Source: Nocardia rhizosphaerihabitans
GTDB taxonomy: Bacteria; Actinomycetota; Actinomycetes; Mycobacteriales; Mycobacteriaceae
Reading direction: 5' to 3'
DNA length: 64,000 nt
Assembly: GCF_014646295.1 (NCBI RefSeq)
Contig: NZ_BMNE01000001.1
Coordinates: 1,116,001 to 1,180,000 of the forward strand
This document shows positions 19,415 through 28,086 of the stretch, piece after piece (position 1 is the stretch's first letter; every line of letters begins with the position of its first letter). Position numbers and translations under genes: made by a program. Below the pieces are notes generated by a model that was given only the letters and a program-made list of their open reading frames with translations, was not told where the DNA came from and did not search any database.

Positions 19415-20035
19415 TTATCCCGTGAGCTGCGCCAGCTCCGCCGCCAGATTCGCGCGCGCCCGCTCCTCGTAGCGGGCGCGCGCCGCCGCGGTCCGGAACA
19501 GCACCGGCTGATTCGCGATCGCCCGCAGCACCGCCGCGCGACCGGAGCGGAACAGATCGTCGGGCACGTGCCCGTATTCGACGCGCACGGCGGCGGCGTA
19601 GGCGGCGTAACTGTCCGGGTCGCCACCGAGCACGACCAGGTCGGCATCGCAGAGCACCGCACCGTTGGCGTCGCCCGCTTCGGAGTCGTGCCCGCGGGTC
19701 AGCAGCACGAGCCGCACGACCTCCGCGACGAGTTCCTTTCCGGCGCCGAGGGATTCGAGGACGTCACGGGCCAGGTCGGCGCTGCGTTCCTCGTTGTCGG
19801 CCCGGTCGACGGCGTAGATCGCGTCGTGGAAGAACGCGGCATAGCGGACGGCGTCGATATCTGTTGCGCTGTCGGCCAATTCGTCGATCGCGGCCAGCAT
19901 CACCCGCAGGTGTTCGACGGTGTGATAGCGGCGATGCGGTTCGGCGTAGCGGGCGATGATCCCGGCTCCGAAATGCGCGGAGTCGGGGCCCGCCAAGGCG
20001 ATCCAGCGGTCGAGCAGGTCCAACGACGACGTCAT
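19415..20035 (-). CDS. HD-domain metal-dependent phosphohydrolase
   Basis: 206 residues from the ATG at 20035, which has GGAGG just upstream; a longer frame to 20089 is possible. The HD signature is present: RYHTVEHL supplies the first histidine and AAFFHDAIY the HD pair, with a further acidic residue in LCDADLVVLGG. The pattern matches small predicted HD phosphohydrolases of bacteria. The substrate is not known. Confidence 0.85.
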   Translation of the reverse strand: MTSSLDLLDRWIALAGPDSAHFGAGIIARYAEPHRRYHTVEHLRVMLAAIDELADSATDIDAVRYAAFFHDAIYAVDRADNEERSADLARDVLESLGAGKELVAEVVRLVLLTRGHDSEAGDANGAVLCDADLVVLGGDPDSYAAYAAAVRVEYGHVPDDLFRSGRAAVLRAIANQPVLFRTAAARARYEERARANLAAELAQLTG

Positions 20036-20167
20036 GTCCTCCAGTGTCGACGGCCCCGCCCCCGCCGACAACCCCGGATTCGATGACATCCGTTGTCACA
20101 CATCGCCGACACGCCGGATCCACGGTCGGGCGGAATGCGCCGGCCGCGGATCGCGTTGTCCGGGAGC

Positions 20168-20581
20168 GTGACCGATACCGCAGTGCTTTCCGATGAGCTG
20201 AAGTCGTATCTGGACGAGGAGAAGGTCTACGCGACCGTCGCCACGCTCGGGGCGAACGGGCATCCCCACCTGACCGTAGTCTGGATCAAACGTGAGGGCG
20301 ACGACCTGCTGTTCTCCACCACCGTCGAGCGGCAGCAGGCCAAGAACCTGGTGCGCGACCCCCGGATCACGGTGATGGTGAACCCGCCCGAGCGGCCGTT
20401 CCTCTACGCCGAGATCCGTGGCACGGCGACGACTATCCCTGATCCGGAGCGCGAGCTGCCCGACGAGATGTCGCTCAAGTACACCGGCAAGCCCTACCGC
20501 GAGTTCAATCCCGCCTCCGTGCACGACGGGGAGCGCGTCATCATCCGGATCACCCCGCACCGGGTCGCCGGCCGCCTGTGA
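20168..20581 (+). CDS. PPOX-class F420-dependent oxidoreductase
   Basis: 137 residues from the GTG at 20168. The split-barrel fold is indicated by VYATVATLGANGHPHLTVVW, LLFSTTVERQQAKNLVRDPRI and the C-terminal IIRITPHRVAG. It belongs to the pyridoxamine-oxidase-like F420-binding family that is abundant in Mycobacteriales. The substrate is unknown. It converges on efpA with a 9-bp gap. Confidence 0.88.
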   Translation: MTDTAVLSDELKSYLDEEKVYATVATLGANGHPHLTVVWIKREGDDLLFSTTVERQQAKNLVRDPRITVMVNPPERPFLYAEIRGTATTIPDPERELPDEMSLKYTGKPYREFNPASVHDGERVIIRITPHRVAGRL

Positions 20582-20590
20582 TCGGCGCGG

Positions 20591-22051
20591 TCAGCTCCGC
20601 TGGGCCTCTTCCTGCGCGTGCTGGGCCTGCACCAGCTGCTGCGGGGTGTAGCGCAGGGTCAGCGCGACGAGCGCGGCCAGCACCGCCAGCCCGGAACACA
20701 CCAGCAGCACCAGCGCGTACCCGCTGTTGAGCGCGTCGATCTCGGTCGGGGACATGTTCGCGGCCAAGCCGTCGCGACCGCCGAGCGAGAGGGTGCGCGA
20801 GGCGGCGATCGGGCTGAGCAGGCCGATCGCGATCGGGGTGGCCAGGTTCATGAACATCTGGCCGACCGCCGAGAGCGGGCCGATGTTCGACGGCGGCACT
20901 CCGACAAGCACGCACAGCGGCGCCAGCACCATGGCGACACCGACGCCGAAGCCGATCACCAGCAGCAGCGCAAGCAGCGTCGGCAGGTACTGCACGTGCC
21001 GGTCCAGCGTCGACCCGAACAGCAGACCGCAGGCCAGCACGACCGCCGCCGCCGACAGCAGCCAGCGCGGCGCGATCACCAGCGCCGCCTTGGACGCCAC
21101 CGCGCCGCCGACACCGATGCCGATGGTGAACGGGATCGAGGCGACACCGGCTTGCAGCGGGCTGTAGCCGAGCACGTTCTGCAGCAGCTGCGCGACGAAG
21201 AATGTCATCGCGCCGAGCACCGCGCCCGCCAGAAAGATCAGGGCGAAGGTGGCGACCCGGTCGCGGCTGTCGAACAGCGACCACGGCAGCAGCGGATCGG
21301 ACTCGCGACGCTCGGTGAGCACGAAGATCACCAGCAGCGCGAACCCGCCGATCAGCGAGCCGAGGATCACCGGGCTGTCCCAGCCCATGGCCGGGCCCTC
21401 GGTCGCGCCGAACACGATCGTCGCGCAGGCCAGGGTGCCCAGGATCGCGCCCTTGATGTCGAGCGGGGTGCGGTGGTGGGCGGTGTCGGTGAGCTTGTAG
21501 ATCGCGCCGAGCACGATCAGCGCGCCGATCGGGACGTTGATCAGGAAGATCCAGCGCCACGAGAACTCGGTGAGCGCGCCACCGACGACCAGGCCGCCGA
21601 CCGAGCCGATACCTGCCATCGACCCGACGATCGCGATCGCCTGATTCCTGGCGGGCCCTGGCGCGAAGGTCGTCGCGACCAGCGCGAACGCGGTCGGCGC
21701 CGCGATCGCGGCGCCCGCGCCCTGGAAGGCGCGCGAGATCAGCAGCATCGCCTCGCCGTTGGCCAGGCCGCAGGCCAGCGAGGCGGCGGTGAACAGCCCG
21801 ACGCCGTAGATGAGCATGCGTTTGCGGCCGAACGCGTCACCGAGCCTGCCGCCGAGCAGCATCAACCCCGCGAAGGTCAGGCCGTAGGAGGTCACCGTCC
21901 ACGCGCTGCCCGAACTGGACAGCCCCATCTCCTCCTGCAGCCGCGGCAGGGCGAAGATCACGACGGTGCCGTCGAGCACGACCATGAGCTGCAGGCCGCT
22001 CAGTACGAGGATGGCGAGGCCGAAGGCCCGCTTCGTCACCGGATACTGCAT
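20591..22051 (-). CDS. efpA: EfpA-type MFS drug exporter (DHA2, 14 TM)
   Basis: 486 residues from the ATG at 22051, with about 14 hydrophobic segments. Signature stretches include LMLLGGRLGDAFGRKRMLIY (motif A, loop 2-3) and GGALTEFSWRWIFLINVPIG (motif C region). The C-terminal YTPQQLVQAQ matches the tail of mycobacterial EfpA, and the gene lies between proS and cysG just as Rv2846c does. EfpA exports drugs and has been proposed to move lipids across the membrane. The gene is likely monocistronic. Confidence 0.85.
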   Translation of the reverse strand: MQYPVTKRAFGLAILVLSGLQLMVVLDGTVVIFALPRLQEEMGLSSSGSAWTVTSYGLTFAGLMLLGGRLGDAFGRKRMLIYGVGLFTAASLACGLANGEAMLLISRAFQGAGAAIAAPTAFALVATTFAPGPARNQAIAIVGSMAGIGSVGGLVVGGALTEFSWRWIFLINVPIGALIVLGAIYKLTDTAHHRTPLDIKGAILGTLACATIVFGATEGPAMGWDSPVILGSLIGGFALLVIFVLTERRESDPLLPWSLFDSRDRVATFALIFLAGAVLGAMTFFVAQLLQNVLGYSPLQAGVASIPFTIGIGVGGAVASKAALVIAPRWLLSAAAVVLACGLLFGSTLDRHVQYLPTLLALLLVIGFGVGVAMVLAPLCVLVGVPPSNIGPLSAVGQMFMNLATPIAIGLLSPIAASRTLSLGGRDGLAANMSPTEIDALNSGYALVLLVCSGLAVLAALVALTLRYTPQQLVQAQHAQEEAQRS

Positions 22052-22129
22052 CGTCGCAGCGGGTTTCTCGAGCACAACGAGGCAGTGTAATTGGCGGGGT
22101 GGCAACGCAGGGGTGCGCGGCCCGTGAAG

Positions 22130-23371
22130 CTAGTCCAGCCCGAAACCGGCCGTCGGGCCGATGACGATGATCGCGGGCGGGCGGATGCCCTCGGACTTGA
22201 CCTTCTCGGCGACGGTGGCCAGATCGGCGCGGACCACCCGCTGGGTGCGCAGCGTGCCCTCCTGGATGACCGCGGCCGGGGTATCGGCCGGCCGGCCACC
22301 GGCGAGCAGCACGCCGGCGAACTTGTCGATCCGTTCCACCGCCATCATCAGCACGAGGGTGCCGCGCAACTTGGCCAGCGCGGCCCAGTCGACGAGCGAG
22401 TCGGGATGGTCGGGCGCGACGTGGCCGCTGACCACGACGAACTCGTGGGTCACGCCGCGATGGGTCACCGGGATGCCCGCGGCGCCGGGCACCGAGATCG
22501 GGCTGGTGATGCCGGGCACCACCGTCACCGGGATCCCCGCCTCGGTGCAGGCCTCGAGCTCCTCGTAGCCGCGGCCGAACACATACGGGTCGCCGCCCTT
22601 GAGCCGGACGACGAACTTGCCCGCCTTGGCGCCCTCGACGAGCGCGAGGTTGATCGCCTCCTGCGCCATCGACCGGCCGTACGGGATCTTCGCTGCATCG
22701 ATCACCTCGACGTGCGGGCCCAGTTCGGCGAGCAGTTCCGGCGGCGCGAGCCGGTCGGCGACCACCAGGTCTGCGCGCGCGAGCAACCTGCGACCGCGCA
22801 CGGTGATCAGGTCGGGATCGCCGGGGCCACCGCCGACGAGGGCGACACCGGGTGTCACCGGCTCCGAATCATCGGTCACCACGCCCGATTGCAGCGCTTC
22901 GAGCAGCCCGTTGCGCACCGCGGCCGAGCGCCGGTGCGCGCCACCGGCCAGGACGCCGAGGGTCAGCCCGTCGTAGCGCGCGGTGGCGGGGGTGACGGCG
23001 GTGCCGTCGCGGGCGACGTCGGCGCGCACGCAGAAGATCCGCTTCGCCGTCGCCTCGGCGACCACCGCCGCATTGGTCTCGGGTTCGTCGGTGCAGGCCA
23101 TCGCGTACCAGGCGCCGTCGAGATCGCCGTCGGCGTAGGCGCGCAGCTCGACGGTGAGCTGGCCCGCCGTCGCCATGCCCTCGACGGCCGGGGTGACCGT
23201 CTTGCTGACCACGTGGACATCCGCGCCGGAGGCCACCAGCAGACCGAGCCTGCGCTGGGCGACCGTGCCGCCGCCGACCACGACTACTCTGCGCCCGCGC
23301 AGATCGAGCCCGACCAGGTAGTTCGGGTCTCCGGCGGGCGGGGTCGATGCGGTGTCAGACGTGTTCGGCAC
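22130..23371 (-). CDS. cysG: Siroheme synthase: fused precorrin-2 dehydrogenase and uroporphyrinogen-III methyltransferase
   Basis: 413 residues. The N-terminal domain (about 15-160) has the NAD-binding motif VVVVGGGTVAQRRLGLL of precorrin-2 dehydrogenase. The C-terminal SUMT domain has its signature blocks: VALVGGGPGDPDLITVRG, VVADRLAPPELL and VRLKGGDPYVFGRGYEE. It makes precorrin-2/sirohydrochlorin from uroporphyrinogen III, feeding both siroheme and the cobalamin genes nearby. M. tuberculosis has the same fused gene at the same place (Rv2847c). Confidence 0.94.
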   Translation of the reverse strand: MPNTSDTASTPPAGDPNYLVGLDLRGRRVVVVGGGTVAQRRLGLLVASGADVHVVSKTVTPAVEGMATAGQLTVELRAYADGDLDGAWYAMACTDEPETNAAVVAEATAKRIFCVRADVARDGTAVTPATARYDGLTLGVLAGGAHRRSAAVRNGLLEALQSGVVTDDSEPVTPGVALVGGGPGDPDLITVRGRRLLARADLVVADRLAPPELLAELGPHVEVIDAAKIPYGRSMAQEAINLALVEGAKAGKFVVRLKGGDPYVFGRGYEELEACTEAGIPVTVVPGITSPISVPGAAGIPVTHRGVTHEFVVVSGHVAPDHPDSLVDWAALAKLRGTLVLMMAVERIDKFAGVLLAGGRPADTPAAVIQEGTLRTQRVVRADLATVAEKVKSEGIRPPAIIVIGPTAGFGLD

Positions 23372-23477
23372 AATGTCGGAGCCTAGTTCCTGGCCCGCCG
23401 GACACCGAACGGGCCCGCCGACATCAGCGTCGGCCAGCCGCTGCCGACCGTCTTCCGCGGCGTGGGCCCGGCGGACC

Positions 23478-24833
23478 TCAGCCGACGTACGGGTTGTTCT
23501 GCACCCAGCGGAAGTCCGTGCCGCGCAACGGGAAACTGTCGAGATCCAGGCGGTCGAGCGTGACCGTCACCGGACGGCCGTCGAGCTCACCCCGCAGCGT
23601 CAGCCGGTCCTCGACGGGCCGGTCGACGATGAAGGTCGTGGTGGCCGCCGGAGCTTCGCCCGGAGCGGACGGTGCGGCGGCCAGCGTCATCGTGTGCGCC
23701 TCGGTGTCGAACGTGGCGACCGCCGGCACGACGGAGTCGTCCATCCGCTGATAGCCCGCCGAGCCCGCATCGATGATCAGGCGCTGCCACCGCACCGGAT
23801 CGGTGGTCAGCGGCGGCACCGGGCTCGCCTCGGCGGTGAACTCGGTGACCTCCCAGATGCCGTACAGCTCGGGTTTCGGTGTGCCACCGCCGTATTCGTC
23901 CCACGACTGCCCGCTGATGTAGACCAAACTCACCGTGATCCACAGCCCCGCCGCGACCTGGACCACGGCCGCCCACCGGTTCCTGCGCGCCGAGTCGAAC
24001 AGCGGCGGTTGCACCATCGGCCCCGAATCCCGCTCCAGCACCAGCACATTCGCGAGTCGCCGCGCCTGCGGTGCGAGCAGCACCAGACTCATCAGCAGCA
24101 GATGCCCGGACAGCATCTTCACCGGCACGTCGAAGGTCAGATTCAGCAGGAACACCTGCGCCATGCTGATCACGCTGAGCATCGCGCCCAGCGTCGCGGT
24201 TCGCGCCCAGAACAGCAGCAGACCGGCGAGCACCTCGGCCGCGCCCAGCGACATCTCGTAGGCGGGCGAGGATCCGACCTGGGTCCACAGCATCGACATC
24301 GGGCTCAGGTCGCCGACCCGGGTGAGCAGCGTGGTGAGCGCGGGCTCCGGCATCTGGGTCGGAACGAGTTTGGCGAACCCGTAGAACAGCATCTGCCCGC
24401 CGACGCACAGCCGCAGCACCGTGAGGAACCAGCTCAGCAGCCGGGGATGGGCGAGCCTGCGCCGGTCGAGCACCGACCAGACGACGGTGATCAGCACCGC
24501 CGCCACCAGCACCAGACCGCACTGGATCCAGATCGCGGCCTGATCGCCGCTGCCGTTCATGGCCAGCTCCGCCGCCACGCCGAACACGTGCTCGCCGATC
24601 CAGCGGCTCACCGGCGCCAGCGAGATCATCTGCCAGGCGATGGCGTCCTCGGGCAGGTGCAGCGCGAGCACACCGAGGAAGACGAAGCTGATCTGCGCCA
24701 TCCACAGACAGAACAGCCCGAGGTAGGCGACACTGAACCGGAAGGCGAGCCGCGTCACCGGGTGCCAGGTCGGAGCGGGTGGCGGCGGGCTCGCGGTGTC
24801 GTCGTGGGCGCGCTCCGTGGTCACGGCGGTCAC
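23478..24833 (-). CDS. DoxX-like integral membrane protein
   Basis: 451 residues. Seven or more hydrophobic segments fill the first 315 residues, with a DoxX-type core (LRLCVGGQMLFYGFAKL, then EVLAGLLLFWARTATLGAML). After the last TM helix a soluble C-terminal part of about 130 residues (LYGIWEVTEFTAE onward) forms an outside or periplasm-facing beta-rich domain. The function is unknown; DoxX homologues have been linked to redox or thiol stress. It is in the same direction as cysG but 106 bp upstream, so the link is weak. Confidence 0.75.
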   Translation of the reverse strand: MTAVTTERAHDDTASPPPPAPTWHPVTRLAFRFSVAYLGLFCLWMAQISFVFLGVLALHLPEDAIAWQMISLAPVSRWIGEHVFGVAAELAMNGSGDQAAIWIQCGLVLVAAVLITVVWSVLDRRRLAHPRLLSWFLTVLRLCVGGQMLFYGFAKLVPTQMPEPALTTLLTRVGDLSPMSMLWTQVGSSPAYEMSLGAAEVLAGLLLFWARTATLGAMLSVISMAQVFLLNLTFDVPVKMLSGHLLLMSLVLLAPQARRLANVLVLERDSGPMVQPPLFDSARRNRWAAVVQVAAGLWITVSLVYISGQSWDEYGGGTPKPELYGIWEVTEFTAEASPVPPLTTDPVRWQRLIIDAGSAGYQRMDDSVVPAVATFDTEAHTMTLAAAPSAPGEAPAATTTFIVDRPVEDRLTLRGELDGRPVTVTLDRLDLDSFPLRGTDFRWVQNNPYVG

Positions 24834-25021
24834 CGTTGCCTCCTCATCGAGTTCGATTGCTACCGAAGCTAATCGGCGTCACCACCGGGCGCGTCCGGGA
24901 AAACCCCGATCTTTGCGGTGTCAACCCTGAATCTCACTCACCGACGGACCGCTAGGCATTCCGGTCGGTCTTCCGGTACGCCGGTATCGAACGTGTTTCA
25001 ACTTTGCCGACAGGGGTATCT

Positions 25022-26152
25022 ATGTCCGACGATCCGGACCTCACCGCACAACAGTCGCTCACCGTCACCGAGCGTGATCTCGACGAACTCGCCGAGCAGT
25101 TGTCGCAGTGGCTGGCCGGCAAGGTCGGCGCCGATGCACCGCCGAAGGTCGGCAATCTGAGCAAGCCGTCCACCGGCGGCATGTCGAGCACCACCATCTT
25201 GTTCGACGCCGAGTGGTCGGTCGACGGTGTCGCCGGGGGCGGTTCGTTCGTGGCCAGGATGGCGCCCGAGGACGGTTCGTTCCCGGTGTTCCAGTCCTAC
25301 GACCTGCCGCTGCAGTACCAGGTGATGGCCGGGGTCGCCGAGGCCTCCGACGTTCCGGTACCGCCGCTGCGCTGGCTCGAACTCGACGAATCAGCGTTCG
25401 GCACACCTTTCTTCGTGATGGAGAAGGCCGAGGGCCGGGTCGCCGCCGACAACCCGCCGTACGTGTTCTTCGGCTGGGTGTTCGACGCGACCGTGGCCGA
25501 GCGCGAGCAGATCGCCGACGCGACCGTCGACGTGATCGCCCGCGTGCACGCGATCGACGACATCACCCGCCGCTTCCCGCTGCTCGACGGTGAGGGTTCG
25601 GCGCTGCGCAGGCACTTCGAGGCCCAGCGCGACTGGTACCGGTGGGCGCTGACCGACGACGGCGTGCGAATCCCGCTGATCGAGCGGACCTTCGACTGGC
25701 TCGAAGCCAACTGGCCCGCCGAGACCGGCCCCGACGTACTGAACTGGGGTGACGCCCGCCCCGGCAACATCCTGTTCGACGGGTTCACTCCCGCCGCGGT
25801 CCTGGACTGGGAGATGGCGACCTTCGGCCCGCGCGAACTCGACCTGGGCTGGGTGATCTTCATCCACCGCTTCTTCCAGGACATCGCCACCCGCTTCGAT
25901 CAGCCCGGCCTGCCCGATTTCCTGCGCAAGGACGCGGTGGTCACGAAATACGAAGAGCTGACCGGACATACGGTCCAGGATCTCGACTTCTACATCATCT
26001 ACGCGGCGCTGCGGCACGCGATCGTGATGGCCAGGATCAAGCGCCGGATGATCCACTTCGGTGAGGACACCGTGCCCGCCGAGCTCGACGACTACGTGAT
26101 GCACCGGCTCAGCCTCGAGGCACTGCTCGACGGCACCTACGAGTGGGACTGA
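25022..26152 (+). CDS. Phosphotransferase family protein (APH/choline-kinase fold)
   Basis: 376 residues from the ATG at 25022, preceded by AGGGG. The kinase-like motifs are LNWGDARPGNILF (catalytic loop, where the usual His-Gly-Asp is Trp-Gly-Asp) and LDWEMATFGPRELDLGW (metal-binding Asp). It belongs to the actinobacterial group of predicted small-molecule kinases. The next gene starts 15 bp downstream, so the two form an operon. The substrate is unknown; the co-encoded lipocalin-like protein suggests a lipid or terpenoid-like ligand, which is an inference. Confidence 0.85.
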   Translation: MSDDPDLTAQQSLTVTERDLDELAEQLSQWLAGKVGADAPPKVGNLSKPSTGGMSSTTILFDAEWSVDGVAGGGSFVARMAPEDGSFPVFQSYDLPLQYQVMAGVAEASDVPVPPLRWLELDESAFGTPFFVMEKAEGRVAADNPPYVFFGWVFDATVAEREQIADATVDVIARVHAIDDITRRFPLLDGEGSALRRHFEAQRDWYRWALTDDGVRIPLIERTFDWLEANWPAETGPDVLNWGDARPGNILFDGFTPAAVLDWEMATFGPRELDLGWVIFIHRFFQDIATRFDQPGLPDFLRKDAVVTKYEELTGHTVQDLDFYIIYAALRHAIVMARIKRRMIHFGEDTVPAELDDYVMHRLSLEALLDGTYEWD

Positions 26153-26167
26153 GAAGGAGACACGACC

Positions 26168-27277
26168 ATGAACGCGATCATGCCCGTCCCCCTGGACGAA
26201 TACCCGGTCCATCAGACGCCGCTGTCGCTGGCCCGGGTGGCCACCAGCGACCGCAACTTCTACGACCGCTACTACTTCAACGCCTTCGACCCGTCCGGCG
26301 ACACCATGCTGATCACCGGGTTCGGCGTGTACCCGAACCTGGGCGTCGTCGACGCGTTCGCGACGGTGCGCCATGGTGACGCCCAGCGCAGCGTCCGGTT
26401 CTCCGACGCGCTCACCTCCCGCGACCTGACCACGGCGGTGGGCGGCTACCGGGTCGAGGTGATCGAGCCGTTGCAGCAGCTGCGGGTGGTGTGCGAGCAC
26501 GACGACCTCGGCTTCGACCTCACCTGGACCGGCGCGCACCCTGCCGTGCAGGAGCAGCCGCATCTGATCCTGTCCGGCACCCGGCCGATCATCGAGGCCT
26601 CCCGGTTCGCCCAATTGGGTTCCTGGGCAGGTACTCTCGCCGTCGACGGCCGCGACTACACGGTCGATCCGGCGGTGTGGACCGGCAGCCGCGACCGCTC
26701 CTGGGGCATCCGTCCCTCGGGCGAGCCGGAGCCGCCCGGCCGCGCCGCCTCGGAGGGCGCAGGCGGGTTCTGGTGGCTGTACGCGCCGCTGCGGTTCGAC
26801 GAGTTCGCCCTCGTGGTGATCATCCAGGAGGATCCCGACGGCACCCGCACCCTCAACAACGCGGTCCGGATCTGGAACGACGGCCGCAAGGAGCAGCTGG
26901 GCTGGCCCCGGATGCACTGGACCTACGAGCCGGGCACCCGGCATCCGAAGTCGGTGCGCCTGGACATGACCACTCCCGACGGCAAGCCCCTCGAGGTCGA
27001 GATCGAGTCCCGCCCCGGCATCGCCCTGCACGTCGGCTGCGGCTACGGCCCCGACCCCGACTGGACGCACGGCCGCTGGATGGGCCGCGACTGGTCGCTG
27101 TCGAGCGCCTACGACCTCACCGACCCCGCGATCGTCGCCCGCACCCCCTACGGCGTGATCGACCACATCGGCTTCGCCCGCTGCGGCGACGCCGAGGGCT
27201 GGGGCCTGTTCGAGCACGCCTCGATGGGCCGCCACGACCCCACCGGTTTCGCCGATTGGTCCTCGGTCGCCCCCTGA
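26168..27277 (+). CDS. Lipocalin-like CrtC/DUF7064-type protein
   Basis: 369 residues, no signal peptide. It is rich in beta strands with conserved tryptophans and the segment VWTGSRDRSWGIRPSG, as in the family of hydroxyneurosporene-synthase-like (CrtC/AttH lipocalin-fold) proteins that pair with the phosphotransferases in actinobacteria. AGAAGGAG lies ahead of the ATG. No catalytic activity has been shown for the family that I can name with confidence. A hairpin follows the stop. Confidence 0.75.
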   Translation: MNAIMPVPLDEYPVHQTPLSLARVATSDRNFYDRYYFNAFDPSGDTMLITGFGVYPNLGVVDAFATVRHGDAQRSVRFSDALTSRDLTTAVGGYRVEVIEPLQQLRVVCEHDDLGFDLTWTGAHPAVQEQPHLILSGTRPIIEASRFAQLGSWAGTLAVDGRDYTVDPAVWTGSRDRSWGIRPSGEPEPPGRAASEGAGGFWWLYAPLRFDEFALVVIIQEDPDGTRTLNNAVRIWNDGRKEQLGWPRMHWTYEPGTRHPKSVRLDMTTPDGKPLEVEIESRPGIALHVGCGYGPDPDWTHGRWMGRDWSLSSAYDLTDPAIVARTPYGVIDHIGFARCGDAEGWGLFEHASMGRHDPTGFADWSSVAP

Positions 27278-27308
27278 GGCGACCGATCTTTCGCGCGAGA
27301 GGAAAGGC

Positions 27309-27336
27309 GCCGCCGCGACAACGAGGTCGCGGCGGC
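27309..27336 (+). terminator. Strong hairpin after the phosphotransferase operon
   Basis: A perfect 11-bp stem (GCCGCCGCGAC / GTCGCGGCGGC) with loop AACGAG, 31 bp after the stop. No long U-tract follows (TCCGATTTCC). Confidence 0.65.
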
Positions 27337-27388
27337 TCCGATTTCCTATGCGGCCGTGGCGAAGTCGGCCAGCAATGACGTTGCAGCC

Positions 27389-27859
27389 TCAGATGCCCGG
27401 CGAGTCCCCAGTCACGAACTGCCCGGTGGAGTCACTCCTCAGACGCTTGGCAGCAGCCTCGGAGCATGCTCGCTGACGTCGGACCTGAGTCGGCTCCTGC
27501 GCTCGATACTCCGTCAGGACTTCGTCGATCCTCGATCGCCTGCGTTCACCGAGCCATGGGTATAGATCCTTCATCCACTGCGCCGCCCCTGAACCGGTGA
27601 TCTGTGCTCGATACGCCAACTTTCGGCCTTCTATGTATCGAGGGACGTCATACACTGAACCCCCGAACAAACCGGCCACCCGCGCAATGACGTCCCGATC
27701 TGTCATGTTGACGATAATTTGCGGATAGCGGTAGATCTTGCCGCCGACACGGCTCCTGATCATGGCGAACGACCCCTCGCCTTCCAGCAGGCCGGCCAAC
27801 CACGCGATCTCAACTTCGGTAGGCGTGGCCTCGTCTTTCGACGTCCCTCGCGCCGACAT
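27389..27859 (-). CDS. Free-standing LAGLIDADG homing endonuclease-like protein
   Basis: 156 residues. A single LAGLIDADG-type motif (AWLAGLLEGEGSF, residues 19-31, acidic residue at 28) is followed by the usual strand pattern (YPQIIVNMTDRDVIARVAGLFGG), then AYRAQITGSGAAQWMKDLYPWL. One motif per chain means it would act as a homodimer. No intein or intron surrounds it, so it is free-standing. A GAAGGGGGAAA site precedes the ATG. The coding sequence is visibly lower in GC than its neighbours (for example 27560-27720), pointing to recent transfer. It lies directly downstream of the truncated TROVE gene on the same strand. Confidence 0.85.
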   Translation of the reverse strand: MSARGTSKDEATPTEVEIAWLAGLLEGEGSFAMIRSRVGGKIYRYPQIIVNMTDRDVIARVAGLFGGSVYDVPRYIEGRKLAYRAQITGSGAAQWMKDLYPWLGERRRSRIDEVLTEYRAQEPTQVRRQRACSEAAAKRLRSDSTGQFVTGDSPGI

Positions 27860-28086
27860 ATTCGTCTTTCCCCCTTCGAGACTCAGAACTTCGATGGTCG
27901 GTTCAGCTCGAACACACGCGCATTCAGGTTACAGATTCTGCGACGTCACCGCGGCCACCACTACTCCTGTGACAGTCGTTCTCGGACGGATCAATTCACC
28001 GCCTCTCGCGAGCAGCGCAGCAGCTCGAGGTCCGGGGTCGGGGCCGGTGAGCTGAGCGCAAATCGCGGCGGTACGCGGGCCGCGGG

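Noticed and set aside
27389..27859. Endonuclease as part of an intein or group I intron
   Set aside because: No extein or intron flanks and no host gene is interrupted; it has its own ribosome-binding site.
27860..28086. Continuation of rsr (rest of TROVE and vWA) by a frameshift
   Set aside because: All three minus-strand frames were read; none gives the conserved vWA MIDAS or the expected helices, so a simple frameshift does not explain the truncation.
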